Positions 1-8,226 of a stretch of 64,000 nucleotides of DNA are shown one piece after another (position 1 is the stretch's first letter; each line of letters opens with the position of its first letter). This stretch comes from Mycobacterium sp. Root265. GTDB lineage: Bacteria > Actinomycetota > Actinomycetes > Mycobacteriales > Mycobacteriaceae. The notes beneath the pieces were generated by a model. That model was given only the letters and a program-made list of their open reading frames with translations. It did no database searches and was not told the origin of the DNA. The stretch is taken from assembly GCF_001428895.1 (NCBI RefSeq), contig NZ_LMJA01000031.1:186001-250000 (forward strand). The letters run 5' to 3'. Position numbers and translations under genes: made by a program.

Positions 1-1
1 G

Positions 2-127
2 CGCAAGACCCGCGACGACGAGGACAGTTATACCGTCAGCCCGGTGATCACCGCGATCATGACGGCCTCGGTCATCACCGAACTGCAGCAGCAGTTCGAG
101 CAGCTGCTGAAGGGCGGTTCGGAATGA
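2..127 (+). CDS. JetB/MksE-like protein (DUF4194), C-terminal 41 residues only
   Basis: The window opens inside a reading frame that gives 41 residues ending in [15 protein letters not shown] and a TGA. That stop overlaps the next start as ATGA, so the two genes are translationally coupled. In Wadjet/Mks plasmid-defence operons the gene directly before the JetC/MksB ATPase encodes the kite-like JetB/MksE subunit (DUF4194). The assignment rests on this position and on the fragment being compatible with a small winged-helix protein end. The fragment is too short for identification on its own. Confidence 0.55.
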   Translation, partial: RKTRDDEDSYTVSPVITAIMTASVITELQQQFEQLLKGGSE

Positions 128-3100
128 GTGAGCAGTTCCACCTGTCCCGGCTGCAGGTCATCAACTGGGGTGTCTTCGACGGCTACCATTCGGTGCCGAT
201 CAGCGCAGGCGGGTCGTTGATCGCCGGCGGGTCGGGCAGTGGCAAATCCTCACTGCTGGATGCCATCTCGCTCGGATTCCTGCCGTTCAACCGGCGCAAC
301 TTCAACGCCTCGGGAGACAACACCGCCGCCGGGTCAAGCGCCGGCCGGCGCACCGTCGACAAATACGTGCGCGGGGCCTGGGGCCAGCGCAGTGACAACG
401 GGGTCAGCCAGGTCATCTATCTGCGCGGCGAGGGCACCACCTGGTCGGCGGTCGCCGTGACCTACACCAGCAACACCGGCCGCTCCATCACCGGGTTGGT
501 GCTGAAATGGCTCACCGGCGAATCGCGTTCGGACTCGTCGAGCAGGTTCGTCCTCGGTGACGGCGACCTGGACATCGAAGAGGTGTGCAACCGTTGGGCG
601 GCCGGCCGTTTCGACAGCGCGGTCTTCAAGGACAGCTGGCGGTTCTCCACCAAGGTGGAATCCCAGTATCTGGCCCAGCTGTACGCCTCCATCGGGATCC
701 GCGCCTCCGAGGCCGCCCAGCAGCTGCTCGGAAAGGCCAAGTCGCTCAAGAGCGTCGGCGGCCTTGAGCAGTTCGTCCGCGATTTCATGCTCGATGAACC
801 CGACAGCCTGGCCCGGCTGCCCGAGGCCCTCAAGCAGATCGACCCGCTGGTGGAGGCCCGCGAGCTGCTGGCCGTGGCCCAGCGTAAACGCAAGATCCTC
901 GGCGATATCGAGACCATCCAGGTCCGCTACGCCTCGGAGTCCTCGGACCTCGGCATCATCGATCTCGTCGACACCCAGATGGTGCGGGCCTACACCGATC
1001 ATGTGCGTCTGCAGCAGTGCCCGGCCCAGGTCGAGAACCTGGACGGCACCATCGATCAGCTGGAGAACGAATACGCCGACCTGACCAGGCAGCTCAATCT
1101 GGCCAAGGCCGAAGGTGATTCGCTCAACGCCCAGATCAGCGGCGCGAGCACCAATGTCGGCCCGCTGCAATCGCAGGTGGCCGCCGCCGAGGCCCAGGCC
1201 GAGGAGATCACCCGGCGCTACGCGGCCTACGAGGAGATGGTCTCCGCGCAGGGCGTGCCGGTGCCCGAGAGCGCGGACGAATTCTGGAATCTGCGTGAGG
1301 ATCTCAGCAAGCAGGCCGCCGGCCTTGCGGTGAAGCTGGAACGCGGCCGGGAAGCCTCCACCGATGCCGAATACGCCCAGAAGGCGGCGCGGATGACGCG
1401 CGACCACGCGGCAAAGGAACTCAAACGCGTCGAACACGTGGGGTCCGCGCTGCCCGAGTTCGCGGTCACCATGCGCGAACACATCTGCGCCGCAGTGGGT
1501 GTCGATCCGTCGGCGCTGCCCTATGTCGCCGAGCTGATGGACCTGCGCCCCGAGGAGAACCGGTGGCGTGCCGCGGTCGAGAAGGTGCTGCGTTCGGTCG
1601 GGCTGCGGCTACTGGTCCCCGATGAGCACTACGCCAAGGTGCTGCGCTTCGTCAACGAGACCAATATGCGTGGCCGGCTCGCGCTGCACCATGTACGGAT
1701 CAATGCCCCCGATCGTGAGCCCGAGCCGAACACGTTGGCGGGCAAGCTGTTCGTCGTCAACCCGGACCATCCCTGCGCGGCAGAGGCACTCGATATCCTC
1801 AGCGCCGCCGGCGACCACATCTGCGTGGACACCCCGGATCTGTTCGCTCGGTTCCGCCGGGCGGTCACCGATGCCGGGCTGTACAAGGACTCCGACCGGC
1901 TGGCGATCAAGGACGACCGCCGCGCACTCAAACCGTCGGAGTACATCTACCAGGGCGACATCACCGCCAAGCTGGACGCGCTGACCGCCGAATTGGCAGA
2001 AGCCGAGCAGGCTTTCGAGCAGGCGCGCCAGGCCGCCGACGATATCGCCGCCGGTCGCCAGCAGTGGCGGGACCGCGCCGCGGCCTGCAAGGCGATCTGC
2101 GAGCAGTTCCCGCAGTGGAGCCAGATCGACACCGAGACCGCCGACGGGCACGCCGACCGGCTGCGCGAGCAGTACGACCTGCTGATGGCCGACAATCCCG
2201 ATGTGGAGGCGCTCAGCGCCCGCGCCGACGAGTGCTGGATCGACATCCAGACCCTGATGACGCGCCGTGGCGCCATCCAGACCCGGCGTGACGACCTCGA
2301 CGGACGCCGTACCCGGCTGATGGATCTGCAGGACCGGCTGGCCCCGGCGGCGATCTCGGATGCCGCCACCGAGCTGCTGCGCCGCTACTCCGCCGAGGTC
2401 CCCGTCGCGCTGGAGCTGCTGAACCCGGAACCGCACCGCGAGGCGCTGCTGGCCGCGATCCGCCGCGAGCGTGATCAGCTCACCGAAAGCCGCAGACGTT
2501 CCCATGAGGAACTGGCCCGCATCATCACCACCTTCGACACGTCGTTCCCCGATGCCATTCCCAATGACTCCGAGGATTTCGACGAGCGGGTCCACGATTA
2601 CGTCGCCGTCTGCCGCCACATCGATGAACGCGAGCTGCCGGACGCCTACGACCGGATGATGCGGCTGATCACCGAGCAGGCCCCCGATGCGATCCTGACC
2701 CTGCACCGGGTGGCCGAGCAGGAGACCCGGCGCATCAGTGACCAGATCGACAGGGTCAACACCGGACTGGGCTCGGTGGAGTTCAACCGCGGCACCCGAC
2801 TGACGCTGCGCGCCACTCCGCGCAGCCTGGTCGCCGTCGCAGAGCTCACCGATATCGTCAAGTCCATCTCGCGCCGTATCGCCGAGGTCGGCCTCGGCGA
2901 CAAGAAGGCGATCCTGGATCAGTACGCCGATATCCTGCGCCTGCGTAATCGGTTGGCCGGCAACACTCCCGAGGATCGCGCCTGGACCCGCGACGCTCTC
3001 GACGTGCGCAACCGCTTCACCTTCGACTGCGCGGAGTGGGATGTGCGCAGCGAGGAACTGATCCGGACGCACAGCAACGCCGGCGACAACTCCGGCGGTG

Positions 3101-3462
3101 AGCAGGAGAAGCTGATGGCGTTCTGCCTCGCGGGCGCGCTGAGCTTCAACCTGGCCAATCCCGAAAGTGGAGACAACAAACCGGTTTTCGCGCAGCTCAT
3201 GCTGGACGAGGCGTTCTCCAAATCCGATCCGCAGTTCGCCCAGCAGGCCCTGCAGGCGTTCCGTAAGTTCGGGTTCCAGCTCGTCATCGTCGCAACCGTG
3301 CAGAACGCCACCACCATTCAGCCCTATATCGACGGGGTGGTCATGGTGTCCAAGACCGAGGCGACCGGCCGCAATGCCCGTCCCGTCGCGTCGGTCGCCA
3401 CCAAGACGATCAGCGATTTCACCGCGCTGCGCAAGGAACTGAAAGTGCCCGAACCCGTCTAA
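124..3462 (+). CDS. jetC: JetC/MksB-like SMC-family ATPase (Wadjet plasmid defence)
   Basis: This 1112-residue SMC/RecN-like ATPase has a Walker A motif GSGSGKSS near residues 36-43, long charged and alanine-rich coiled-coil segments on both sides of a central globular region, an ABC signature SGGEQEK near 990, and a Walker B/D-loop [11 protein letters not shown] near 1025. The length and the opening [13 protein letters not shown] fit the JetC/MksB family of Wadjet (Jet/Mks/Ept) systems. In those systems ATP-driven loop extrusion recognises small circular DNA and the JetD nuclease cuts it. The ATGA coupling to the upstream JetB-like gene supports the call. No jetD (toprim-type nuclease) follows, so the rest of the system must lie upstream of the window or be missing. 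Confidence 0.88.
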   Translation: MSEQFHLSRLQVINWGVFDGYHSVPISAGGSLIAGGSGSGKSSLLDAISLGFLPFNRRNFNASGDNTAAGSSAGRRTVDKYVRGAWGQRSDNGVSQVIYLRGEGTTWSAVAVTYTSNTGRSITGLVLKWLTGESRSDSSSRFVLGDGDLDIEEVCNRWAAGRFDSAVFKDSWRFSTKVESQYLAQLYASIGIRASEAAQQLLGKAKSLKSVGGLEQFVRDFMLDEPDSLARLPEALKQIDPLVEARELLAVAQRKRKILGDIETIQVRYASESSDLGIIDLVDTQMVRAYTDHVRLQQCPAQVENLDGTIDQLENEYADLTRQLNLAKAEGDSLNAQISGASTNVGPLQSQVAAAEAQAEEITRRYAAYEEMVSAQGVPVPESADEFWNLREDLSKQAAGLAVKLERGREASTDAEYAQKAARMTRDHAAKELKRVEHVGSALPEFAVTMREHICAAVGVDPSALPYVAELMDLRPEENRWRAAVEKVLRSVGLRLLVPDEHYAKVLRFVNETNMRGRLALHHVRINAPDREPEPNTLAGKLFVVNPDHPCAAEALDILSAAGDHICVDTPDLFARFRRAVTDAGLYKDSDRLAIKDDRRALKPSEYIYQGDITAKLDALTAELAEAEQAFEQARQAADDIAAGRQQWRDRAAACKAICEQFPQWSQIDTETADGHADRLREQYDLLMADNPDVEALSARADECWIDIQTLMTRRGAIQTRRDDLDGRRTRLMDLQDRLAPAAISDAATELLRRYSAEVPVALELLNPEPHREALLAAIRRERDQLTESRRRSHEELARIITTFDTSFPDAIPNDSEDFDERVHDYVAVCRHIDERELPDAYDRMMRLITEQAPDAILTLHRVAEQETRRISDQIDRVNTGLGSVEFNRGTRLTLRATPRSLVAVAELTDIVKSISRRIAEVGLGDKKAILDQYADILRLRNRLAGNTPEDRAWTRDALDVRNRFTFDCAEWDVRSEELIRTHSNAGDNSGGEQEKLMAFCLAGALSFNLANPESGDNKPVFAQLMLDEAFSKSDPQFAQQALQAFRKFGFQLVIVATVQNATTIQPYIDGVVMVSKTEATGRNARPVASVATKTISDFTALRKELKVPEPV

Positions 3463-3517
3463 AAAGTGACGTCAGTGCTAATTTTGTCGGAGGACATCCG
3501 GCGAAAGGTTATCCACC

Positions 3518-5044
3518 ATGCGCAGACGTACCTTCCTGGCGGGCGGTGCGGGCGCAGTCTCCACCCTCTCGGTCGCTTGTTCATCAGCCGACACGGCCAC
3601 CGCGCCATCCAGCGACCTGCCCGGCCAGATCGCCGACCTGCGCAACCAGTTCCTGGAGCGTTACGACCAGGAGTACGTCGACAACGCCATCGTCCCGCAC
3701 TTCATGAACCGGGTGCTGGAGGGTCAACGTCCGGTGCTGCCGATGATCGACGTGGCCCTCACCAAGGAGAACGCCCTCCCGTTCGACCTGTGGGGCCTAC
3801 TGTCCAAGACCTGGAAACCCGACCCCGAGCAGGGCGTCACGGTGTTCCTGCAAGGGCTGGAAAAGCGCGGTCCCGACAACCTGCGTAAGCGGATCTACAT
3901 GTCGGCGGTCACTCCGGACCTGTACGCCGGGATGTACCGCGACAAGATCGTCCGCTACTGGGATGACCTGTTCAGCCCCGCCAACGCCGACAAGCCACTG
4001 ATGTCGATCTACCTGGACACCTTCTGGGATCTCTACTGGGACCTGCACCTGGGTGTGCGGGGAGCCGATATCCCGCAGCAGGTCCGCGAGATCGGGGCGA
4101 GCTTCAATACCGTTCTGGCATATCGTGATCCGACAGAGCAGATCGTCTACGACAATTACATGACGGTACGGCGCCACCTCGACTTCCTGAAATCGTGGAT
4201 CGACGACCGGCTCGCCGATATCAGCTCCGGCAAGACGCCCGAACCGCAGAAGACGTTCGGCTGGTACTGGATCAAGAACGGTGAGGGCAGTGAGCACTTC
4301 AATCACAAGGATGTGGTGTTCGAGTGCTTCCACAACTTCGTCGCGTTCAGCCAGTGGGGCAACTCCCTGTACAACGTGATGACCAGACTGAGTACCGATC
4401 AGCAGGTCAAGGACTCCTACACCGCGACGATGTCGGGCCCGTTCGACCGTCCCGACGGCACCGCGTTCCCGCCACTGGAACGCTTCGTGATGGAACTCTT
4501 CCGCACCATATCGCCCAACGGCGGCAGCATTTCCGCGCTGGCCGAGACCAGTGAGCCGGTCATCGAGCGGCACAGTTTCATCATCAATCCGCACACCTCG
4601 ACCAGCCACGATCCGGTGCAGTGGACCAACCCCGACGATTTCGACCCGGCGCGCTACCGGGATGCGCCGACCAGCGCCCAGATCGACGAGGCCCGCATCC
4701 GGCAGATGGGGTTGGCGAACTGCCCCTTCGATCCGGCGAAGACCTTCGAGGTCAAGGACGGACGCAAGGCGTCTCTGCACAACAGCGCGTTCGGCACGGT
4801 GTTCGGGGTGGCCGACGACCGCCCGTCGCCGGTGTGCGACTACGCGGGTTTCGCCCCGTTCGGGTTCGGCTACCGGCGCTGCCCCGGTGAGCAACTCACC
4901 GTGATGGCATTCGAAGATCTCATCCGCAAGGCCTGGACGGACAAGCTGACGTTCGTCGAGACGGGTGGCGCGGACCCCAAGCAGGTGCCGATCGGACCGA
5001 CCACGGTGATCGGCGATGACATGGGGTTCCGGCGCCTGTCCTAA
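3518..5044 (+). CDS. Tat-exported cytochrome P450-like haem protein
   Basis: The 508-residue product starts with a twin-arginine signal (RRRTFLAGG, then a hydrophobic stretch and SVACSS). The mature part ends in a P450 haem-ligand motif FGFGYRRCPG with the proximal cysteine at residue 455. An ExxR motif (ELFR, 326-329) and a PERF-like NPDDFDPARY segment lie before it. Bacterial P450s are normally cytosolic because they need reductase partners, so a Tat signal is unusual. The cysteine in SVAC might suggest a lipoprotein, but the lipobox is poor because Ser is at -3. No ferredoxin or reductase gene is adjacent. Substrate is unknown. It follows jetC after 55 bp but looks functionally unrelated. 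Confidence 0.75.
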   Translation: MRRRTFLAGGAGAVSTLSVACSSADTATAPSSDLPGQIADLRNQFLERYDQEYVDNAIVPHFMNRVLEGQRPVLPMIDVALTKENALPFDLWGLLSKTWKPDPEQGVTVFLQGLEKRGPDNLRKRIYMSAVTPDLYAGMYRDKIVRYWDDLFSPANADKPLMSIYLDTFWDLYWDLHLGVRGADIPQQVREIGASFNTVLAYRDPTEQIVYDNYMTVRRHLDFLKSWIDDRLADISSGKTPEPQKTFGWYWIKNGEGSEHFNHKDVVFECFHNFVAFSQWGNSLYNVMTRLSTDQQVKDSYTATMSGPFDRPDGTAFPPLERFVMELFRTISPNGGSISALAETSEPVIERHSFIINPHTSTSHDPVQWTNPDDFDPARYRDAPTSAQIDEARIRQMGLANCPFDPAKTFEVKDGRKASLHNSAFGTVFGVADDRPSPVCDYAGFAPFGFGYRRCPGEQLTVMAFEDLIRKAWTDKLTFVETGGADPKQVPIGPTTVIGDDMGFRRLS

Positions 5045-5047
5045 GGT
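5042..5047 (+). promoter_or_regulatory. -10 element TAAGGT of a probable leaderless xthA promoter
   Basis: TAAGGT fits the mycobacterial TANNNT -10 and is separated by 7 nt from the ATG, so transcription would start at or next to the start codon. It overlaps the TAA stop of the upstream P450 gene. No Shine-Dalgarno is needed in this model, although the spacer GGGGG could also act as one. Confidence 0.45.
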
Positions 5048-5054
5048 TGGGGGC

Positions 5055-5837
5055 ATGCGCCTGGCCACCTGGAACGTCAACTCCATTCGCACCCGGGTGG
5101 ACCGGGTGACCGACTGGTTGTCCCGTGCCGATGTCGACGTGCTGACCATGCAGGAGACCAAGTGCACCGATGCCCAGTTCCCGGCGCTGCCGTTCGCGGC
5201 GCTGGGTTATGAGATCGCGCATGTGGGGCTCAACCAGTGGAACGGGGTGGCCATCGCCTCCCGGGTGGGGCTGGACAACGTCGAGATCGGCTTCGACGGC
5301 CAGCCTCAATGGCAGGCGCTGGCCGAGGCCCGGGCCATCGGCGCGACCTGCGGCGGGGTACGGGTCTGGAGCCTGTACGTTCCCAACGGCCGCACCCTGG
5401 CCGACCCGCACTACCCGTACAAGCTGGAATGGCTTGCCGCCCTGCGCGACAGCGCGTCGAAGTGGATCGCCGACGACCCGTCGCTGCCGGTCGCGCTGAC
5501 CGGTGACTGGAACATCGCCCCCACCGACGAGGACGTCTGGGATCCCACGGCCTTCGAAGGGTCCACCCACGTCTCGGCGCCGGAGCGGGCAGCCTTCCAG
5601 GCCATGGTCGACGCCGGATTCACCGACGTGGTAAGGCCTTTCACGCCGGGGCCCGGCGTCTACACCTACTGGGACTACACCCAGTTGCGGTTCCCGAAGA
5701 AACAGGGCATGCGCATCGACTTCATCCTCGGATCCGCTGCGCTGGGCGAGCGGGTGACACACGCCGAGATCGTCCGCGAGGAACGAAAAGGCAAGTCGCC
5801 CAGCGATCATGCCCCCGTCCTGATCGAGGTGTCCTGA
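5055..5837 (+). CDS. xthA: Exodeoxyribonuclease III (AP endonuclease)
   Basis: The 260-residue product is an EEP-superfamily nuclease of the ExoIII/XthA type: MRLATWNVNSIRTR at the start, the metal-binding Glu in MQETKC, GDWNIAPTDEDVWD in the middle, and RIDFILGS with the catalytic SDHAPV at the end. It cleaves DNA at abasic sites and removes 3'-blocking groups in base excision repair. The ATG at 5055 is chosen because the family start MRLATWN lies there and a TAAGGT -10 hexamer sits exactly 7 nt upstream, the leaderless arrangement. That hexamer overlaps the stop codon of the P450 gene. The gene matches Rv0427c in synteny. Confidence 0.93.
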   Translation: MRLATWNVNSIRTRVDRVTDWLSRADVDVLTMQETKCTDAQFPALPFAALGYEIAHVGLNQWNGVAIASRVGLDNVEIGFDGQPQWQALAEARAIGATCGGVRVWSLYVPNGRTLADPHYPYKLEWLAALRDSASKWIADDPSLPVALTGDWNIAPTDEDVWDPTAFEGSTHVSAPERAAFQAMVDAGFTDVVRPFTPGPGVYTYWDYTQLRFPKKQGMRIDFILGSAALGERVTHAEIVREERKGKSPSDHAPVLIEVS

Positions 5838-6484
5838 TGGATCTGCTGCCTAAGGTCGAACTGTCGGACAATGATGTCGCCGACGCGCTCGGGCGGGCCG
5901 CAGCGCTGTCCGGGCTGATCCTGGACGTGCTCGCGGAGTTCGATCCGCTCGGCGTCCGACAGCATCTCGAGTTCCTCGAGGTGCCCGGCACCGAGGCGTG
6001 GGACGCCAAGAGCCGCTCCGAACGGGTCAGCTGGTGGATCTGGCGGGTCGGCCTGTTGGACACCGTCGCGGTGGCCTGGCCCGGTGCCCTCGGGGCGCTG
6101 GCCAGCCGGCTGCCTATCCAGGATCTGCTGGGCTTCGCCGGCCAGACGCTCATCCTGTGCGCGGTGGCACGCGAGTACGAGCTGACCGACCGCAAGGACC
6201 AGGTGCGGATGCTGGCCTCGGTGCTGTGCGGGCGCGAGATCCCCGACCCGCCGCTGCCGGACATCGACGAGCCGTGGCCGGACAACATGGTGCAGAAGCT
6301 GTGGCACCTCGCCGGCATTCTCAATTCCGTCGGCGACGAACTCGGCAAGCGGCCGCACCCGCGGCAGATCTTCCGCTATATCGGCATGCTCCCGGTGGTC
6401 GGGGCGGTCGCGGCCTACCTCGGCGAGTACGGCGCCCTGCACCGCGCCGCCAAGGCCGGCGAGAAGTGGATCAAGAAGGCTTGA
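5837..6484 (+). CDS. Hypothetical protein, possibly membrane-associated
   Basis: The 215-residue product starts 1 nt before the end of xthA (TGATG) and so should be translated from the xthA transcript. It has several amphipathic helices, a Trp-rich segment (SWWIWRVG) and a hydrophobic middle (LLGFAGQTLILCAVAREYEL), and ends in basic residues (EKWIKKA). The general pattern is faintly like EcsC-type helical proteins, but no diagnostic motif is visible and I do not assign a function. Its 3' end overlaps the convergent methyltransferase gene by 14 bp. Confidence 0.65.
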   Translation: MDLLPKVELSDNDVADALGRAAALSGLILDVLAEFDPLGVRQHLEFLEVPGTEAWDAKSRSERVSWWIWRVGLLDTVAVAWPGALGALASRLPIQDLLGFAGQTLILCAVAREYELTDRKDQVRMLASVLCGREIPDPPLPDIDEPWPDNMVQKLWHLAGILNSVGDELGKRPHPRQIFRYIGMLPVVGAVAAYLGEYGALHRAAKAGEKWIKKA

Positions 6485-7112
6485 CGCCGACGGTGATCAG
6501 GTCGGAGATCGGCGTCCACACCGGCCGCTGCACCCGATGCTGTTCCTCGACCCGGAAGCCGGCCGCTTCGAACAGCTCCCGCATCGCATCCGGGGTCGGT
6601 GCGTGGGCGGGAGCGCCGAGGCCGGCCGAAAGGGCGTGCAACGGCGGGAACGCCTGACGCGGGCTCATGGTGGTGACGGCGACGATGCCGCCCGGCGTCA
6701 GCACCCGGTGGAATTCCTTGAGTGCGGCCGGCTGATCGAAGAAGTGGAAGGCCGAGGTGGTCACCACCGCGTCCAGGAAGCCGTCCTCGAAGGGCAGCTG
6801 CTCGGCCGGTGCGGACATCCAGCGCACCCGGTCCGAGCGCTGACGGGCCTGGGCGAGCATGCCGTCGGACATGTCGAGGCCGTAGACCTCGTCGGGGCGC
6901 AGGTCGCGCTGGATGCGCGCGGCCAGGATGCCGGTGCCGCACGCCACGTCGGCGATCTGCCGGGAACCGTGGCTGCGGAGCTGCTCGATGACTTCGTCCT
7001 GGGCAGGCTTGTACACAAAGCGCTGCAGACACCCCGTGTCGTAGGCCGGGGCGGCGAAACTCCAGAACCGGGTGATCGCGTCGTTGAAGGCCCTGCGCTG
7101 AATGGTCGTCAC
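6471..7112 (-). CDS. Class I SAM-dependent methyltransferase (UbiE/Methyltransf_11 type)
   Basis: The product has the SAM-binding motif VACGTGILA, the acidic ribose-binding residue in VYGLDMSDGML, the QLPFEDGFLDAVVTTSAFHFF core and the post-core RVLTPGGIVAVTTM. The family transfers methyl groups to small molecules or lipids; the substrate cannot be read here. An in-frame GTG at 7139 would add nine residues. GTG 7112 (213 residues) is preferred because TACACT stands exactly 7 nt upstream, as in leaderless mycobacterial genes. It is convergent with the hypothetical gene before it. Confidence 0.85.
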   Translation of the reverse strand: MTTIQRRAFNDAITRFWSFAAPAYDTGCLQRFVYKPAQDEVIEQLRSHGSRQIADVACGTGILAARIQRDLRPDEVYGLDMSDGMLAQARQRSDRVRWMSAPAEQLPFEDGFLDAVVTTSAFHFFDQPAALKEFHRVLTPGGIVAVTTMSPRQAFPPLHALSAGLGAPAHAPTPDAMRELFEAAGFRVEEQHRVQRPVWTPISDLITVGVKPS

Positions 7113-7119
7113 GGAGCCG

Positions 7120-7125
7120 AGTGTA
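7120..7125 (-). promoter_or_regulatory. -10 element TACACT of a probable leaderless methyltransferase promoter
   Basis: On the minus strand TACACT is followed by 7 nt and the GTG at 7112. This spacing decides the start codon call for the methyltransferase gene. Confidence 0.45.
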
Positions 7126-7157
7126 GGCGCGGACACCACAGCGCTGCGGATGCCGAT

Positions 7158-7189
7158 GAACCCCGCACCTCGGACGGGGCGCGGGGCTC
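7158..7189 (-). terminator. GC-rich hairpin after the small secreted protein gene
   Basis: On the minus strand GAGCCCCGC pairs with GCGGGGTTC across a 14-nt loop, a 9-bp stem with one G-U pair. It begins 16 nt after the stop at 7205. There is no U-tract, which is common for proposed mycobacterial terminators. It separates this gene from the methyltransferase promoter. Confidence 0.5.
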
Positions 7190-7204
7190 ATTGGTCAGTG
7201 GGTG

Positions 7205-7462
7205 TCAGGGAGCTGAAGGGTTTCCGTGTGACTTCGGCCCGGACGTGTTCGCCCCACGAGGACCCTTGACGCCCTGGAAGCCGGGACCGCGGTCTGGACC
7301 ATCGATGAAGCGGATGCTGCCGAAGAAGGGCAGTTTGATGATCTCCTGGCCATAGAGGTCGAACGGGCTGGGGAAGGCATCATCGGCCTGAGCCGGTGCA
7401 GCTACCCCAATGGTGGCCGCGGCAAACGCCGCTCCCAGTGCCCCCACAATGATCTTGTTCAT
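7205..7462 (-). CDS. Small secreted protein
   Basis: The 85-residue precursor has a clear Sec signal peptide (MNKIIVGALGAAFAAATIGVAAPAQA, cleavage after AQA). The mature peptide is short, Pro/Gly-rich and without cysteines (DDAFPSPFDLYGQEIIKLPFFGS...). The ATG at 7462 is chosen because a GGGGGG Shine-Dalgarno lies about 7 nt upstream and the signal peptide starts there. A -35/-10 pair (GTGACT, 17 bp, TACAGT) lies 40-70 nt further up. No family is recognised; many mycobacteria encode such small exported proteins of unknown role. Confidence 0.75.
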   Translation of the reverse strand: MNKIIVGALGAAFAAATIGVAAPAQADDAFPSPFDLYGQEIIKLPFFGSIRFIDGPDRGPGFQGVKGPRGANTSGPKSHGNPSAP

Positions 7463-7501
7463 TTTGCTATCCCCCCAGGATCGCGTTGAGTTGTTGCTTC
7501 G

Positions 7502-7530
7502 ACTGTACAAGTTGCCGAGCCATTAGTCAC
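7502..7530 (-). promoter_or_regulatory. SigA-like promoter for the small secreted protein gene
   Basis: On the minus strand GTGACT (-35) is followed by 17 bp and TACAGT (-10). The predicted start point lies about 30 nt before the ATG at 7462. The -35 is part of an 11-bp motif, GTAGGTGACTA, repeated upstream of the other small secreted protein gene. Confidence 0.5.
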
Positions 7531-7900
7531 CTACGTTTTCGCAGGTACATGCCCCTTCGTCGCAGGATCCAGAATCGATCAAGATCGCGTACTTGCATAC
7601 GCAAGAACAGTGATCTTGAATACCCCCGAAATTAGCCAGGTCGAGATTTGCCTCCGGAAACATCGGTTCGCCCGTCGATAAGCCCTGAACAGCGGTTTTC
7701 GCGAGCCGAACAGCTGGACTCTCCGTATTGCACAATCGACGAGAAATGGTCGCGATAGCAAAGTGTTGGCAAGATCTGCCAGCGACCACACCGGGGCGTC
7801 GACCCCGTCCGATCCAGCCGTCCCCGTCGATGAGGTGCGCTAGACGGATTGCTGGAACGGCTCACTTTCCAGGCGTCCACAGTTGGCAGCGCGAGTTCCA
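7531..7900. other. Low-GC intergenic stretch without a confident gene
   Basis: This stretch is clearly less GC-rich than its surroundings and no frame shows the usual mycobacterial third-position bias. The only candidate is a minus-strand frame ending at 7523 that encodes a cysteine-rich C-terminus (discussed as a finding). I see no RNA gene or mobile element in it. Confidence 0.5.
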
Positions 7901-8134
7901 CTAACCGCCGGGGGCGATCTCCGGCTGGGTCTCGTCGCACCCATCCGCACCGCAGAACTCGTGGATCGTGTACGTCGATTCGCCGTCAGTACAGATCTTT
8001 CCACCGCCGCCCTTCTGTGGCTCACAGACAAGCGGTTCCGCCGATGCAAGTGGCACACCGGGCACTCCGACGAGGAGCACAACACCCAAGGCGGCCAATG
8101 CAACTGGTGCCCGTCGTGCTGATCGATGCTTCAT
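7901..8134 (-). CDS. Small secreted protein with four cysteines
   Basis: The 77-residue precursor has a signal peptide (MKHRSARRAPVALAALGVVLLVGVPGVPLASA, cleavage after ASA) and a mature part of about 45 residues with four cysteines (LVCEPQK, KICTDG, EFCGADGCDE), likely two disulfides. The ATG at 8134 follows a GGGAGG Shine-Dalgarno. Its promoter region carries the same GTAGGTGACTA motif, at the same distance, as the other small secreted gene. No family is recognised. Confidence 0.72.
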   Translation of the reverse strand: MKHRSARRAPVALAALGVVLLVGVPGVPLASAEPLVCEPQKGGGGKICTDGESTYTIHEFCGADGCDETQPEIAPGG

Positions 8135-8189
8135 GACCCTCCCTTCACGAGGAACTGAGGGAAGGGTAGCCAGTCGGCGCGCCTCGAAC

Positions 8190-8209
8190 CCGAGTAGTCA
8201 CCTACTCGG
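8190..8209. repeat. 8-bp inverted repeat with 4-nt loop (CCGAGTAG/CTACTCGG)
   Basis: A perfect palindromic hairpin lies between the MFS stop and the small secreted gene. It may end MFS transcription, or act as an operator for the secreted gene, because the repeated GTAGGTGACTA motif lies inside it. Confidence 0.5.
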
Positions 8210-8226
8210 ATTACGCACTATTCGGG

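Noticed and set aside
1609-3072. Long minus-strand open frame opposite jetC
   Set aside because: High GC makes long antisense frames common; the plus frame has clear ATPase motifs and this one shows no domain.
3466-3888. Plus-strand frame starting 4 nt after jetC as a possible jetD remnant
   Set aside because: It has no nuclease motif and overlaps the P450 gene, whose Tat signal and haem motifs are clear.
7579-7940. Other short minus-strand frames in the low-GC spacer
   Set aside because: They lack ribosome sites, codon bias and recognisable motifs, and they conflict with one another.
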